DNA from: Ligaoa zhengdingensis
GTDB lineage: Bacteria > Bacillota > Clostridia > Oscillospirales > Ruminococcaceae
Reading direction: 5' to 3'
NCBI RefSeq assembly: GCF_014384885.1
Contig: NZ_JACRST010000007.1
Location: 1 to 64,000, forward strand
DNA length: 64,000 nucleotides
The notes beneath the pieces are model-generated. The model did no database searches. It had not been told where the DNA came from and saw only the letters and a program-made list of their open reading frames with translations. The position numbers and the translations under genes were made by a program. This document shows positions 41,654-50,422 of the stretch, one piece after another; the first letter of the stretch is position 1, and every line of letters begins with the position of its first letter.

Positions 41654-43759
41654 ATGTTGAGCGTACCTCAGCTCGACGACCTGAGCTTCGACAAGCTGTT
41701 TGAGCGGGCGCGCAGCCGCATACCCACCCTCACCGGAGAGTGGACCGACTTCAACGCCCACGACCCCGGCATCACCACGCTGCAAACCTTCGCCTGGCTC
41801 ACCGATACGCTGAACTACTACATGAACGCCACCGGCGAGGTCCACCGGCTCAAATACCTCAAGCTGCTGGGGCTGGAGCCGCAGCAGGCGGCCGCCCGCT
41901 GCCGCGTGGCGGTCGAACCCGAACACGACGAATTCCTGCTGCCGCGCGGGGCCAAGCTCGCGGCGGGCAGCACTGTCTTTGAGGTGAGCGAGACCTGCGG
42001 CGGGCGGCGCAACCGGGTGGCCGCGCTCTACAGCGTTGTGGACGGCGTGCCGCGGGAGATCACCCGCATCGCCGGGGTGGACGGCGGCTTTGCCGAGCTG
42101 TTTGCCTACGGCGCGGGGGAGCGGGAGCTCTACCTGGGGTTCGAGGCCCCGCTGGATGCGGGCCCGCTGCGCCTGTTTCTTGAGGTGCAGGGGGACGCGC
42201 GGCGCAACCCGTTTGACGGGCCGTTCTCATTGGCGGAATTGGAATGGTCCTGCTGCGACGGGCAGCGGTGGCTCCCCGTCCATGTGGCGGAGGACAGCAC
42301 CGGCGGGTTTCTGCGCAGCGGCTTTGTCGCGCTGGAGCTCCCACAGGGGACAGGGCGGCTGGAAAGCCCGCTGTTCGCGCCCGCCCACTACCTGCGCTGC
42401 ACCCTGCGCGAAAACGGCTACGACCTACTGCCGCGCCTCGGCCGCGTGACGGTCAACTGCGCCGAGGCGGTGCAGACCGACACCTGCGCCCAAGCGCTGG
42501 AGCTCACCTATCAAGGCGGCGAGCTCGCAATCGACTACTGCATCCGGGAGGACGACCTCATCACGGTGGCGGTCGAGTCACCGGACGGCTACGTCACCTG
42601 GTATGAGCATACCCCCGGCGAAGGCGCGCTGTGCGAGATCCTGCCCGGCCGGTACCCCTGGCAGCGGGTGATCCGGTTCGACGAAGAACGGTTTGGCCGC
42701 GCCCCCGCAGTGGGGCGGAAGGTGCTGGTGCTGATCGCCGGCCAGGCAGTCTATCCGCAGACGGTGGCCGGGGTCACCCTGGGGTGCGCCGGCGAGCGGC
42801 TCGACTTCGATTGGCCGGGCCTGTTGGAGCTGCGCCTCGCGCTGACGCGCCGGGCGGGCGGCCGGGTCTGCTACGAGCTGTGGGAGCCGTGCGCCGACCT
42901 GAGCGAAGCGGGCTACGCCGACCGGGTGTTCTCCTACGACAGCGCGGCCGGGCAGATCGTGTTCGGCGACGGGAAAAATGGCCTGCAGCCGGACGGCGGG
43001 GCCACGGTGGTGGCCGTCACGGTCAAGACCTCCGCATTCGAGGGGGGCAACGTGCTGGCGGGCCGGGTCAACCGGCTGGCGGACGGCCGCCTGGGGCCGC
43101 TTACAGTGGTCAACATCGAGGACGCCCGGGGCGGAAAGCACCGGGAGAGCGCGCAGGAGCTGGAAGCCCGGCTGGAAGAAAAATTCCGGGAGGTGACCCG
43201 CGCGGTTACGGCGGAGGATTATATCGAAATCGTCAAGCGCACACCCGGGCTGATGATCGACTATGTCAACGTCATCACCATGCGGCAGTTCAGCGACTGT
43301 TACAGCGCGCCCTACCGCCCCAATACGGTGCTGCTGGCGGTCAAGCCCTACGCGCACGACCCCCACGCCACCCTCAGCGACCGCTATCAGCGGGCAATTC
43401 TGGCGCATCTCGAGCAGCACCGCCTGCTTACCACCCGGCTGCTGGTGATCCCGCCGCAATATGTGGGGGTGAACGTATTTGGCCGGATCGCGCTGGAGGA
43501 CAAGAGCCAGGCAGCCCGGCAGCGGGTGCAGGACCTGCTGCTTGAGCTGATCGACTTCACCAAGACGGGTGGATTCGGCCGCAATGTGGTGTACGGCAGG
43601 GTATTTTCCGCGCTGGAGATGCTCGACTGCGTGCGCGGGGTGCGGCAGCTCGCCTTTGAGGCGGTCGGCAGCGGCGCGGTGCGCAACGAGCGGGGGGACA
43701 TCGAGGTCTATCCCGACAGCCTGGCCTATCTGCGCACGGTGGAAATCGAGTTTATATAA
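41654..43759 (+). CDS. Second large baseplate assembly protein, J-like (Cis12-like)
   Basis: A 701-residue baseplate protein. The N-terminus SVPQLDDLSFDKLFERARSR, then GEWTDFNAHDPGITTLQTFA and YYMNATGEVHRLKYLKLLG, is typical of putative baseplate assembly proteins of this class. The second half contains the J core: FGDGKNGLQPDGGATVV, then REVTRAVTAEDYIEIVKRTP. It probably forms a heteromeric wedge with the preceding J-like protein. The ATG has GGGGGAGAG upstream. Confidence 0.9.
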   Translation: MLSVPQLDDLSFDKLFERARSRIPTLTGEWTDFNAHDPGITTLQTFAWLTDTLNYYMNATGEVHRLKYLKLLGLEPQQAAARCRVAVEPEHDEFLLPRGAKLAAGSTVFEVSETCGGRRNRVAALYSVVDGVPREITRIAGVDGGFAELFAYGAGERELYLGFEAPLDAGPLRLFLEVQGDARRNPFDGPFSLAELEWSCCDGQRWLPVHVAEDSTGGFLRSGFVALELPQGTGRLESPLFAPAHYLRCTLRENGYDLLPRLGRVTVNCAEAVQTDTCAQALELTYQGGELAIDYCIREDDLITVAVESPDGYVTWYEHTPGEGALCEILPGRYPWQRVIRFDEERFGRAPAVGRKVLVLIAGQAVYPQTVAGVTLGCAGERLDFDWPGLLELRLALTRRAGGRVCYELWEPCADLSEAGYADRVFSYDSAAGQIVFGDGKNGLQPDGGATVVAVTVKTSAFEGGNVLAGRVNRLADGRLGPLTVVNIEDARGGKHRESAQELEARLEEKFREVTRAVTAEDYIEIVKRTPGLMIDYVNVITMRQFSDCYSAPYRPNTVLLAVKPYAHDPHATLSDRYQRAILAHLEQHRLLTTRLLVIPPQYVGVNVFGRIALEDKSQAARQRVQDLLLELIDFTKTGGFGRNVVYGRVFSALEMLDCVRGVRQLAFEAVGSGAVRNERGDIEVYPDSLAYLRTVEIEFI

Positions 43760-43771
43760 GGAGCGGGAACC

Positions 43772-44890
43772 ATGAAGCAGCAACTTAAGACCGTCAATTT
43801 TTATAAATGCGCGCTCCAGAAAGGGGTTCGCCACGGCTTTGTGCTGACGGACGATCTGACCCTACGGATGGAAAGCCCGACGGCTCCCTGCGCCTACATC
43901 ACCCGCGTGTTCGATACGGGCGACGCCGAGATGACCTTCAACCGCCTGTACATCGAGGGAGAGTTCCACGACGTCAAGCTGGAGGTGATCGCGGCGGCCT
44001 CCGCCGCGCTGGCCGGCCCGGGGGCGGGCAGTCCGGCGCTCGACGCACTGCTGGCTGCGCCCGAGGTTTCCCCCGCCCAGAAGGAATCCGCACTTTATTC
44101 GATGGCGCATGTGCGCAGCGTCAACAACCGGGATATCCTGCTGCACGGCCTCACCGGGCGGTATGTGTGGGTCTACCTGGCGGCCTATCCGCTGTCCGCA
44201 GAAAGCCGGTGCGAGATCGAGGGGTTCCGGCTGGAGTTCCCCAAATACAGCTTTACAGAATATTTCCCCGAAATCTACCAGGGGGATGCGTTTTTCGACC
44301 GCTACATCGCCGTGCTGCAATCGATCTTTCTGGATGAGGAGCGGCGGGTGGACGAGATCCCGCGCCTGCTCGACTACGAGGCCACGCCCGACGAGACGGT
44401 CGAGGTGCTGGCCGGGTGGCTGGGCGTCGACAACCGGGACGGCGTCTTTTCGCCCGGTCAGCTGCGGCAGATCATCCGCCATATCGATCTCTACCAGGGG
44501 CTCAAGGGCACCAAGCGCGCGCTCGAGCAGGTGGTGGCGCTCGCAACGGGCGTCCGGCCGCGGATTGTCGAGTCGTTCCAATGGGACGCCGCGGGGGTGA
44601 CGGCGTCCCAGCGCCAGACCTACCACAGGCTGTACGGCGAGACCAGCAACGACTTTTGCGTGATCCTCGACCTGAGCGGCAGGCAAAGCGCGCTGCCCAT
44701 ATCGGAGGAAAAGCTCGAGCGGCTGATCGAGTCGTACAGCATGGTGGGCGCGCGGTTCAAGGTCGTGACGCTGCGGCGGTGCTCCCATACCGATACCCAC
44801 TGCTACCTGGATGTGAACAGCGCGCTCTCCACGCCCGAGGTTGCCAGCGTGGACCAGGCGGCGCTGGGGTCGCATATCACGGTGGGCTGA
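43772..44890 (+). CDS. Tail protein I / gp7-like baseplate protein
   Basis: A 372-residue protein. Residues about 160-300 match the tail-protein-I pattern: FDRYIAVLQSIFLDEERRVD, EIPRLLDYEATPDETVEVLA, GWLGVDNRDGVFSPGQLRQI and YQGLKGTKRALEQVVALATG. The N-terminal part is a beta domain. In phages and CIS such proteins complete the baseplate wedge and often carry fibre attachment. No collagen-like or fibre-tip sequence is present here. It starts 12 bases after the previous stop with AAGGAG. Confidence 0.88.
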   Translation: MKQQLKTVNFYKCALQKGVRHGFVLTDDLTLRMESPTAPCAYITRVFDTGDAEMTFNRLYIEGEFHDVKLEVIAAASAALAGPGAGSPALDALLAAPEVSPAQKESALYSMAHVRSVNNRDILLHGLTGRYVWVYLAAYPLSAESRCEIEGFRLEFPKYSFTEYFPEIYQGDAFFDRYIAVLQSIFLDEERRVDEIPRLLDYEATPDETVEVLAGWLGVDNRDGVFSPGQLRQIIRHIDLYQGLKGTKRALEQVVALATGVRPRIVESFQWDAAGVTASQRQTYHRLYGETSNDFCVILDLSGRQSALPISEEKLERLIESYSMVGARFKVVTLRRCSHTDTHCYLDVNSALSTPEVASVDQAALGSHITVG

Positions 44891-44919
44891 CAGCGAGATT
44901 TTAGAAAGGGGTGGCCGCA

Positions 44920-46857
44920 ATGGCATCGTTTTACAGCAGGTTCCAGAAAAAGCGGGAGGATCGGGACGATCAGGTGCGCAGGATGTACAACGCGCCCGAA
45001 ACCCACTGGCGCGACGCGGACTACAGCCGCGAGTTCTGGCGGGATAAGGTCGGGGATAAGCTCAAGCTGGTGAAAAATATCGTCGTCCGCTCCACCCCAC
45101 AGTTTATGTTTAAAAACAGCAAGACCAACGACATCATGGTGATGGAGAGCGCGCAGAAGATCATGGATCAGATCGCGGTGGACCTCAAGCTCAAGAACAT
45201 CTTCAGCCCCGAAAACGCGGTCATCAACGGCGTCACCAACGCGCTCGCCCAACAGGCGGGCGCGGGCAACCCCGGGGCGGCGGCCCAGCTCGGCGAGGTG
45301 TCGCAGGCGGTGGAAAGCGCCGTCCAGCAGGGTACGCCCGCGTCCGGCGAGGAGGCGGAGGCGGAGCGCAGCCTCGGCGAAGATCTGGCCGCGATGTTCG
45401 ATACCAGTGCGTTTGAATCGAATGATGTGACGGATGGCGAACTGCGGAACCACTACAAGGTGGATAGCCATGAGCTTGCAAAAAAGAAATACGCAGGGTA
45501 TACCGCGCGCGACCGCCGCGACGCGAGCGCCATCCGGCACGAGCAGCGGGAAAAGAGTAATCTCACCGCACAGGATATTCTGGGATACGGCGACCTCTTT
45601 ACGGGGTTGGGGGGCACTGCGGTGGGCGTCGGTATCCCCACCCTAACCGATATGGCGCTGGGGGAAGCCACCGACGCGGCGAAGAATTGGCGGGTCGGTG
45701 CGGGCAGCACGGGCGCAGGGCTGAACCTTGCGGCGGACCTGATGGCCGTCACCAAGCGGGGTCTCGACACAGCCGATAACTGGGCCGGCCAGGATAAGCG
45801 CGACCGCCTGGAGTCGCTGGCCGGGTTCGCGACCGACGCGGGCAGGTTCACCGGCCACTCGATGACGATGGCCTCTGCGATAAAACAGGACCCGGAGCTC
45901 AAAACCTGGGGTTTTGTGGCCAGCAACGCCGGCGAGGCCCTCAGCAACACCACCGGCATATTCACCAACCAGAGCCATGTCAACGAGCTGCGCGAGCACG
46001 AAAAGGCCACCAAGGCCACCAAGACCTTCCACAAGAAGGAGGGGCAGACCTCGATACAGGCGGCCCAGTCCGCCCAAAAGATGAAGGGCGCCGAGGCGTT
46101 TCAAAGGTACCTCGCCAGCAACCCTGGGGATGTGGAGGGCGCGAAAAGGGCGGCGGACGACGCGATTGCGAGCGAGGGCAAGACGCAGGCCCAATATGTC
46201 CGCAAGCGCAACAGCGAGCATATGGCAAAGAGTATGCGCACCGACAAGCGCAACCGCGCCGCTATCGGGCTGGCCGGCAACCTCCTGGCCGGGGGCACCT
46301 ATGCGCTCAGCGCGTTGCTTGGCCCCAAGACGCTGGGCGGTAAGATCGCCGGCTATGTGGCGATGGGCCTGGGTACAGGCACCAAGCTGATCGGCGGACT
46401 GGTGGCTGGCATCCTCCGGGGCAAGTCGCAAGTCAAGACGGTCGACAACGAGATCCGGGCGATCAAGCTGAACGGCGGCGAGATGGCCACGGCCCTGGCC
46501 GATATCGAAAATTACGACGACCTCAAGAAGCGGTTCAAATTTGAATACGCCAAGCGCACCAAAAACGAATCCCCCCGCGTCCGCAACATCTCCGACGCGG
46601 ACTTTAAAACCCTGATGAGCAACGCGCTTTCCGGCCAGTCGGGCGGCAAGGCGGGCATTGCAAACGCAATCGCGATGGGCCGCGCCAAAGAGATGGCTGA
46701 CGGCGGCGAGGCCGACGAGGGGCTGCTCAGCGGCATGGGGGTGCGCAGGCAGGAAGATGGTCGGCTGCCCAGCAGGGAATTTTTGGCGCAGCGCCTGGGC
46801 AAGGTCGGCTCGGGGTACGGCCAGTACACATCGCACCAGTTTGCGCCGGGCGTTTAA
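44920..46857 (+). CDS. Tape-measure or cargo (effector) candidate
   Basis: A 645-residue, Ala/Gly/Lys-rich, mostly helical protein without a signal peptide. The position after the baseplate genes is where Afp14-type tape-measure proteins lie. Two Gly/Ala hydrophobic stretches occur at about 223-250 (YGDLFTGLGGTAVGVGIP) and about 447-505 (IGLAGNLLAGGTYALSALLG and a glycine-rich continuation). These suit a tape measure with membrane-active segments or a pore-forming effector. It is followed by a chaperone-like gene, which favours cargo, but the evidence does not decide. The start is the ATG at 44920 with AGAAAGGGG upstream. A GTG nine bases earlier overlaps that site. Confidence 0.6.
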   Translation: MASFYSRFQKKREDRDDQVRRMYNAPETHWRDADYSREFWRDKVGDKLKLVKNIVVRSTPQFMFKNSKTNDIMVMESAQKIMDQIAVDLKLKNIFSPENAVINGVTNALAQQAGAGNPGAAAQLGEVSQAVESAVQQGTPASGEEAEAERSLGEDLAAMFDTSAFESNDVTDGELRNHYKVDSHELAKKKYAGYTARDRRDASAIRHEQREKSNLTAQDILGYGDLFTGLGGTAVGVGIPTLTDMALGEATDAAKNWRVGAGSTGAGLNLAADLMAVTKRGLDTADNWAGQDKRDRLESLAGFATDAGRFTGHSMTMASAIKQDPELKTWGFVASNAGEALSNTTGIFTNQSHVNELREHEKATKATKTFHKKEGQTSIQAAQSAQKMKGAEAFQRYLASNPGDVEGAKRAADDAIASEGKTQAQYVRKRNSEHMAKSMRTDKRNRAAIGLAGNLLAGGTYALSALLGPKTLGGKIAGYVAMGLGTGTKLIGGLVAGILRGKSQVKTVDNEIRAIKLNGGEMATALADIENYDDLKKRFKFEYAKRTKNESPRVRNISDADFKTLMSNALSGQSGGKAGIANAIAMGRAKEMADGGEADEGLLSGMGVRRQEDGRLPSREFLAQRLGKVGSGYGQYTSHQFAPGV

Positions 46858-46868
46858 CCGCGCAGCCA

Positions 46869-46885
46869 GCCGCCCGGTGGGCGGC
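46869..46885 (+). promoter_or_regulatory. Intercistronic hairpin before the chaperone-like gene
   Basis: GCCGCCC and GGGCGGC form a perfect 7-bp stem with a 3-base loop, no T tract. Confidence 0.35.
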
Positions 46886-46899
46886 GGAAGGGAGATAGA

Positions 46900-47457
46900 A
46901 TGCAGAGGGATTACAATAGGGAGCCCGCAGCGGCGACCGGCCGGTTTGAAGCCCAGGACGAAGAACTCCTGATGGATTTGTTGGAGGAGCACGCCCGGCT
47001 GGCGGGCTGGGAGACCGCATGGGTCGCCTACGGCCAGACCGAACAGCCGGTTCTGCAGGTCGGCATATCCAATCTGGGCAAGATCAAGGCGGCCGTGACG
47101 GCCGAGCTCTCGTTTTTGCACCCGGAGGGGGCGGAGGGGAGCTTCACCACGGCGCAGTTCGCGGCTGTGGTGTTTAGCGAGGTCCCGGAGGAGAATCTGC
47201 CGGAGGTGATGCACGCCTGCATGCGGGCCAACCAGTATGCGCTGGTGGGCGGGTTCGGCGTGATGGGGCGGACCCTCTACTACCGGCACAACCTGCTTCT
47301 GCGGCCCGACTACCCCTTTATCGTCTGCGGGCAGATGCTGGTGGACGCGCTGATCTCGCTGCGCCAGACGCTCGATATCACTGTGGATGGCCTTGCGCTG
47401 ATCGCACGCGGTGTGAACACGCTCGACGAAGTGATCGGGCAGGGATTTCTCGACTGA
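46900..47457 (+). CDS. YbjN / type III-chaperone-like protein
   Basis: A 185-residue acidic alpha/beta protein. The pattern NLPEVMHACMRANQYALVGG, then FGVMGRTLYYRHNLLLRPDY and a C-terminal helix with MLVDALISLRQTLDITVDGL, resembles YbjN-type proteins, which share the fold of type III secretion chaperones. It is the last gene of the CIS operon, 42 bases after the tape-measure/cargo candidate. A dedicated loading chaperone is a reasonable inference. The family call is by eye and moderate. Confidence 0.55.
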   Translation: MQRDYNREPAAATGRFEAQDEELLMDLLEEHARLAGWETAWVAYGQTEQPVLQVGISNLGKIKAAVTAELSFLHPEGAEGSFTTAQFAAVVFSEVPEENLPEVMHACMRANQYALVGGFGVMGRTLYYRHNLLLRPDYPFIVCGQMLVDALISLRQTLDITVDGLALIARGVNTLDEVIGQGFLD

Positions 47458-47473
47458 ACCGGATAACAAAAAG

Positions 47474-47499
47474 AGGAGCGGACCCGCGGGTCCGCTCCT
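47474..47499. terminator. Bidirectional terminator between convergent CIS genes
   Basis: AGGAGCGGACCC and GGGTCCGCTCCT form a perfect 12-bp palindrome with 2 bases between the arms. On the minus strand it is followed by CTTTTTG, and on the plus strand by a looser T-rich stretch. It ends the 37-kb plus-strand operon and the convergent ATPase gene. Confidence 0.8.
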
Positions 47500-47563
47500 T
47501 GTCGTCTGTCTCTTCGCTTTTGGCGAGAAAGTCTCGGCTGATCTGTGATGTGGAATGCTCGAT

Positions 47564-49699
47564 TCATCCGGTGTAATGCTGAAAATAGCGCGGTTCCGGC
47601 TTGCCCGCCTTGCCCAGTTCGATGCGCACCGCGCGCACGATCTGGCGCATCCCGATGGCGCAGCCCTCGTCCGCGGCGAAATAGGCCGCCTGAAGCGCGG
47701 CCGACTTGATGACGCTGCCCGAAATCTCCAGGCTGCCTGCGAGCATCTCGAAGTCGATCTCGCTGTCGAGCGGCGCATCCTGTGGGAAGGCGCTGCGCCA
47801 GAGCTGGAGGCGCTGCGCCTCGCTGGGCATGTGGATGTTGATCATGTAGTTGATGCGGCGGCGGAACGCGTCGTCGAAGTTGTTGGCGAGGTTGGTCGCC
47901 AGGATGCTGATGCCTGAGAACTCCTCGATCTTTTGCAGCAGGTAGGAGGTCTCGGAGTTGGAGTACCGGTCGTTGGCGTTCTGCACGTCGGTGCGCTTGG
48001 CGAACAGTGCGTCGGCCTCGTCGAAGAAGAGGATGACGTTGCTGTTGCGGGCCTCGTTGAAGATGGCGTCGAGGTTTTTCGCGGTCTCGCCGATGTATTT
48101 GCTGATAATCTGCGCCAGGTTGATGCGGTAGAGCGGCAGCCACAGTTCCCCAGCGAGCACCTGCGCGCTCATCGTCTTGCCGGTGCCGGGCGGGCCGTAG
48201 AGCAGCACCGAGATGCCGTTGCCGTAGGCCGATTTGCTGCGGAAGCCCCACTGTTCCTCGACCTGGAACTTGTACTTGATCCGGTTGCAGACCTCGCGCA
48301 GCATCCCCTTGGACGTGTCGTCCAAAACCAGGTCGTCCCAGGTGTAAAACAGGTCAATGCGGTCGGCCAGCTCGCTCAAGCGGCTGGTGTTGGCCCGCAG
48401 AATCGCGCCGCGCAGAGTCACGCCGTCGATCGGGCCGCCCGCGGCCTCCAGGGCGGCGTCGCGCAGCGCGCCCTTCATCTGGCCGGGCGAAAGCGAAAAC
48501 CGCCCGGAGATCGCCCGCCAATCCAGCTCGGGGGCCACCGGATAATCTGCGGCGAACTGCGTCCAGAGCCGTACCGCCTGCCCCTGGTCGGGCAGCGGGT
48601 AGTCGATGCGGCGGCAGAGGTAGCCGTCGGGACAGAAGTTGCGGCGCAGGCGCTCGGTGAGCAGAAACACCCCCGCGCGGTGCGGGGCGAGCGCCCGGAG
48701 AAGCCGCTCGAGGCGGGCGCGCTGTTCGGCGCTGTCCAGGTCCGCTCCGTCCAGGCAGATCAGGCAGCCGTCCAGCAGGACGTACCGCAGCAGGTCGGAG
48801 GTCGCAGGCTCCTCGTCGGGGAGCTCCTCCGCGGGGATCAGCAGCAGCCTGCGCCCCAAACGCCCCGCGAGGCGGCGCACGGTCAGCTTTTTCCCGCTGC
48901 CGCGGGGTCCGCACAGGATGCCAAGACAGCTTTGACCGCCCTCGTTCAGCCGGGCGGTCAAAGCCTCTGCGGCGCGGTACTGCCCGTCGCAGAACAGGGG
49001 CTCGTCCGTCCGGTCGATCGAATCCGGTTGAAAGCGGCCGCGGTATTCGCACCCGCACAGGTAGGCCGTGAGGTGCGGATGGAGCGCCACCGGCCAGAGC
49101 GCCAGGGTGGCGGGCTGCTGAGGCACAAACAGCAGCGCTGAGAGCGCGCCGGGGTCGCAGAAGCTGGGCACGCCCGGCGCGGGATGGATCAGCCCGTACA
49201 GCGAGCGAAGCACCCCCACCGTGGGGTGCGCGAGCGCATCCTGCCCGTGCAGCAGGGCGAAAGCGGACTCAAAGCCCCGGTCTAGCCCGGCGCACAGGCT
49301 GCACACCAGGCAGAACAGGGCGAAGTCGTCGAGGGCAAAGGTGTGCGCCACCCGGCACAGGCGGAAATTTTGCCCGCCCTCCAGGGTGAGCGCGAGGCGC
49401 CGGGCGATCATCCGCTCGGCGCGGATGAACAGCAGGATAACCTCCTCGGGGGTATCAAAACCCGCCTGCGGAAAGGCCGAGAGGTAGCGCAAGGTCTCGG
49501 CCGGGCCGAAGCTGGCGCCCGCGAGCCCGACCGCCCCGCCTGGGCCGGCGCTCTCCCTTTGGATCGCGCAGCCCAGGCAGAGGTAGCCGGATACCAGCGC
49601 CATCCAGTCGTCCAGCAGGGCCGATTCGTCTGGATAGGGCTGGTTTTCCCGTTCAAAGTGGAACCGGTGGAAAAGTGCGATTTCAAACTGTTCTGCCAA
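47564..49699 (-). CDS. Two-domain AAA+ ATPase of the CIS locus (Cis15/Afp15-like)
   Basis: A 711-residue paralogue of the ATPase at 10940-12766. The C-terminal module is intact: Walker A GPPGTGKT at about 497-504, Walker B ILFFDEAD near 555, and ILATNLANNFDDAFRRRINY. The middle carries a second P-loop, GPRGSGKK near 263, with a weakened Walker B (LICLDGAD), so the first module may bind but not hydrolyse nucleotide. Residues 1-230 form an extra helical domain. The start appears to be TTG at 49699, nine bases after AAAGGGGG. It is transcribed toward the CIS operon and has its own expression unit. Confidence 0.88.
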   Translation of the reverse strand: MAEQFEIALFHRFHFERENQPYPDESALLDDWMALVSGYLCLGCAIQRESAGPGGAVGLAGASFGPAETLRYLSAFPQAGFDTPEEVILLFIRAERMIARRLALTLEGGQNFRLCRVAHTFALDDFALFCLVCSLCAGLDRGFESAFALLHGQDALAHPTVGVLRSLYGLIHPAPGVPSFCDPGALSALLFVPQQPATLALWPVALHPHLTAYLCGCEYRGRFQPDSIDRTDEPLFCDGQYRAAEALTARLNEGGQSCLGILCGPRGSGKKLTVRRLAGRLGRRLLLIPAEELPDEEPATSDLLRYVLLDGCLICLDGADLDSAEQRARLERLLRALAPHRAGVFLLTERLRRNFCPDGYLCRRIDYPLPDQGQAVRLWTQFAADYPVAPELDWRAISGRFSLSPGQMKGALRDAALEAAGGPIDGVTLRGAILRANTSRLSELADRIDLFYTWDDLVLDDTSKGMLREVCNRIKYKFQVEEQWGFRSKSAYGNGISVLLYGPPGTGKTMSAQVLAGELWLPLYRINLAQIISKYIGETAKNLDAIFNEARNSNVILFFDEADALFAKRTDVQNANDRYSNSETSYLLQKIEEFSGISILATNLANNFDDAFRRRINYMINIHMPSEAQRLQLWRSAFPQDAPLDSEIDFEMLAGSLEISGSVIKSAALQAAYFAADEGCAIGMRQIVRAVRIELGKAGKPEPRYFQHYTG

Positions 49700-49780
49700 C
49701 CAAGGTGTCCCCCTTTTATCATGGTAGAGAGGCGTGCCCCGCGCGCGTAAGGTCGCCGGCGATTGCCGCCGCCGGGCGGG

Positions 49781-50269
49781 TCAATAGCCGGTGATCTCCT
49801 CGAGGGATTCGTCGTTGATTACCCAATCCTCCACATTGATGACGCGGTAGTGGTCGAGGTCGTCGCGCACAATCACGGTGGAGATGCCCGCGTTGATAAT
49901 CATGCGCTTGCACATGGCGCAGGGGTTGGCGTTTGCCACATACTCGCCGGAGTCGTACTCCCGCCCAACCAGGTAGAGGGTGGACCCGATCATATCCGAG
50001 CGCTCCGCGTGGATGATGGCGTTGGCCTCGGCGTGGACCGAGCGGCACAGCTCGTAGCGGGTGCCGCGCGGCACCTGAAGCCGCTGCCGGGTGCAGAACC
50101 CGAGGTCGGTGCAGTTTTTGCGCCCGCGGGGCGCGCCCACATAACCGGTGGAGATAATCTGGTCGTTCTTGACGATGATCGCCCCGAAGTTGCGGCGCAT
50201 ACAGGTGCCGCGCGTCAGCACCGTCTGCGCGATATCGAGATAATAGTTGATCTTGTCCCGCCTTGTCAT
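49781..50269 (-). CDS. dCMP/cytidine deaminase-family protein (ComEB-like)
   Basis: A 162-residue zinc-dependent deaminase. The motif CRSVHAEANAII provides the zinc-binding His and catalytic Glu, and NPCAMCKRMI the two zinc cysteines. The length and opening (RRDKINYYLDIAQTVLTRGT) fit dCMP deaminase of the ComEB type, which makes dUMP for thymidylate synthesis. Start ATG with GGAAAGGG upstream. It is divergent from rsmA. Whether it uses dCMP or another substrate is not shown. Confidence 0.9.
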   Translation of the reverse strand: MTRRDKINYYLDIAQTVLTRGTCMRRNFGAIIVKNDQIISTGYVGAPRGRKNCTDLGFCTRQRLQVPRGTRYELCRSVHAEANAIIHAERSDMIGSTLYLVGREYDSGEYVANANPCAMCKRMIINAGISTVIVRDDLDHYRVINVEDWVINDESLEEITGY

Positions 50270-50306
50270 TCAAAACACCCTTTCCATACAGATGATTTTA
50301 ATTCCT

Positions 50307-50335
50307 ATTATAAGGGAAAAATCCCGCCGCGGCAA
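50307..50335 (-). promoter_or_regulatory. Sigma-A-like promoter for the deaminase gene
   Basis: On the minus strand TTGCCG (50330-50335), a 17-base spacer and a perfect TATAAT (50307-50312) lie 38 bases upstream of the deaminase start. Confidence 0.65.
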
Positions 50336-50359
50336 GGCGTGGTTTTTCCCATCTCCCTG

Positions 50360-50368
50360 TGGTATGAT
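50360..50368 (+). promoter_or_regulatory. Extended -10 promoter for rsmA
   Basis: TGGTATGAT, an extended -10 with TATGAT at 50363-50368, lies about 55 bases upstream of the rsmA start. The -35 region is poor. Confidence 0.5.
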
Positions 50369-50422
50369 AAAGGGGATTACGGCGGCGCTTTCCGCCGCCC
50401 AACGACAGTCAGGAGGACCCTT

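Noticed and set aside
39938..41926. 662-codon minus-strand frame opposite the baseplate genes
   Set aside because: Spans the junction between two well-supported baseplate genes and has no domain pattern.
49763..50422. N-terminal extension of the rsmA frame upstream to 49763
   Set aside because: It crosses the divergent deaminase gene and both promoters; the ATG at 50423 has a proper ribosome binding site and family N-terminus.
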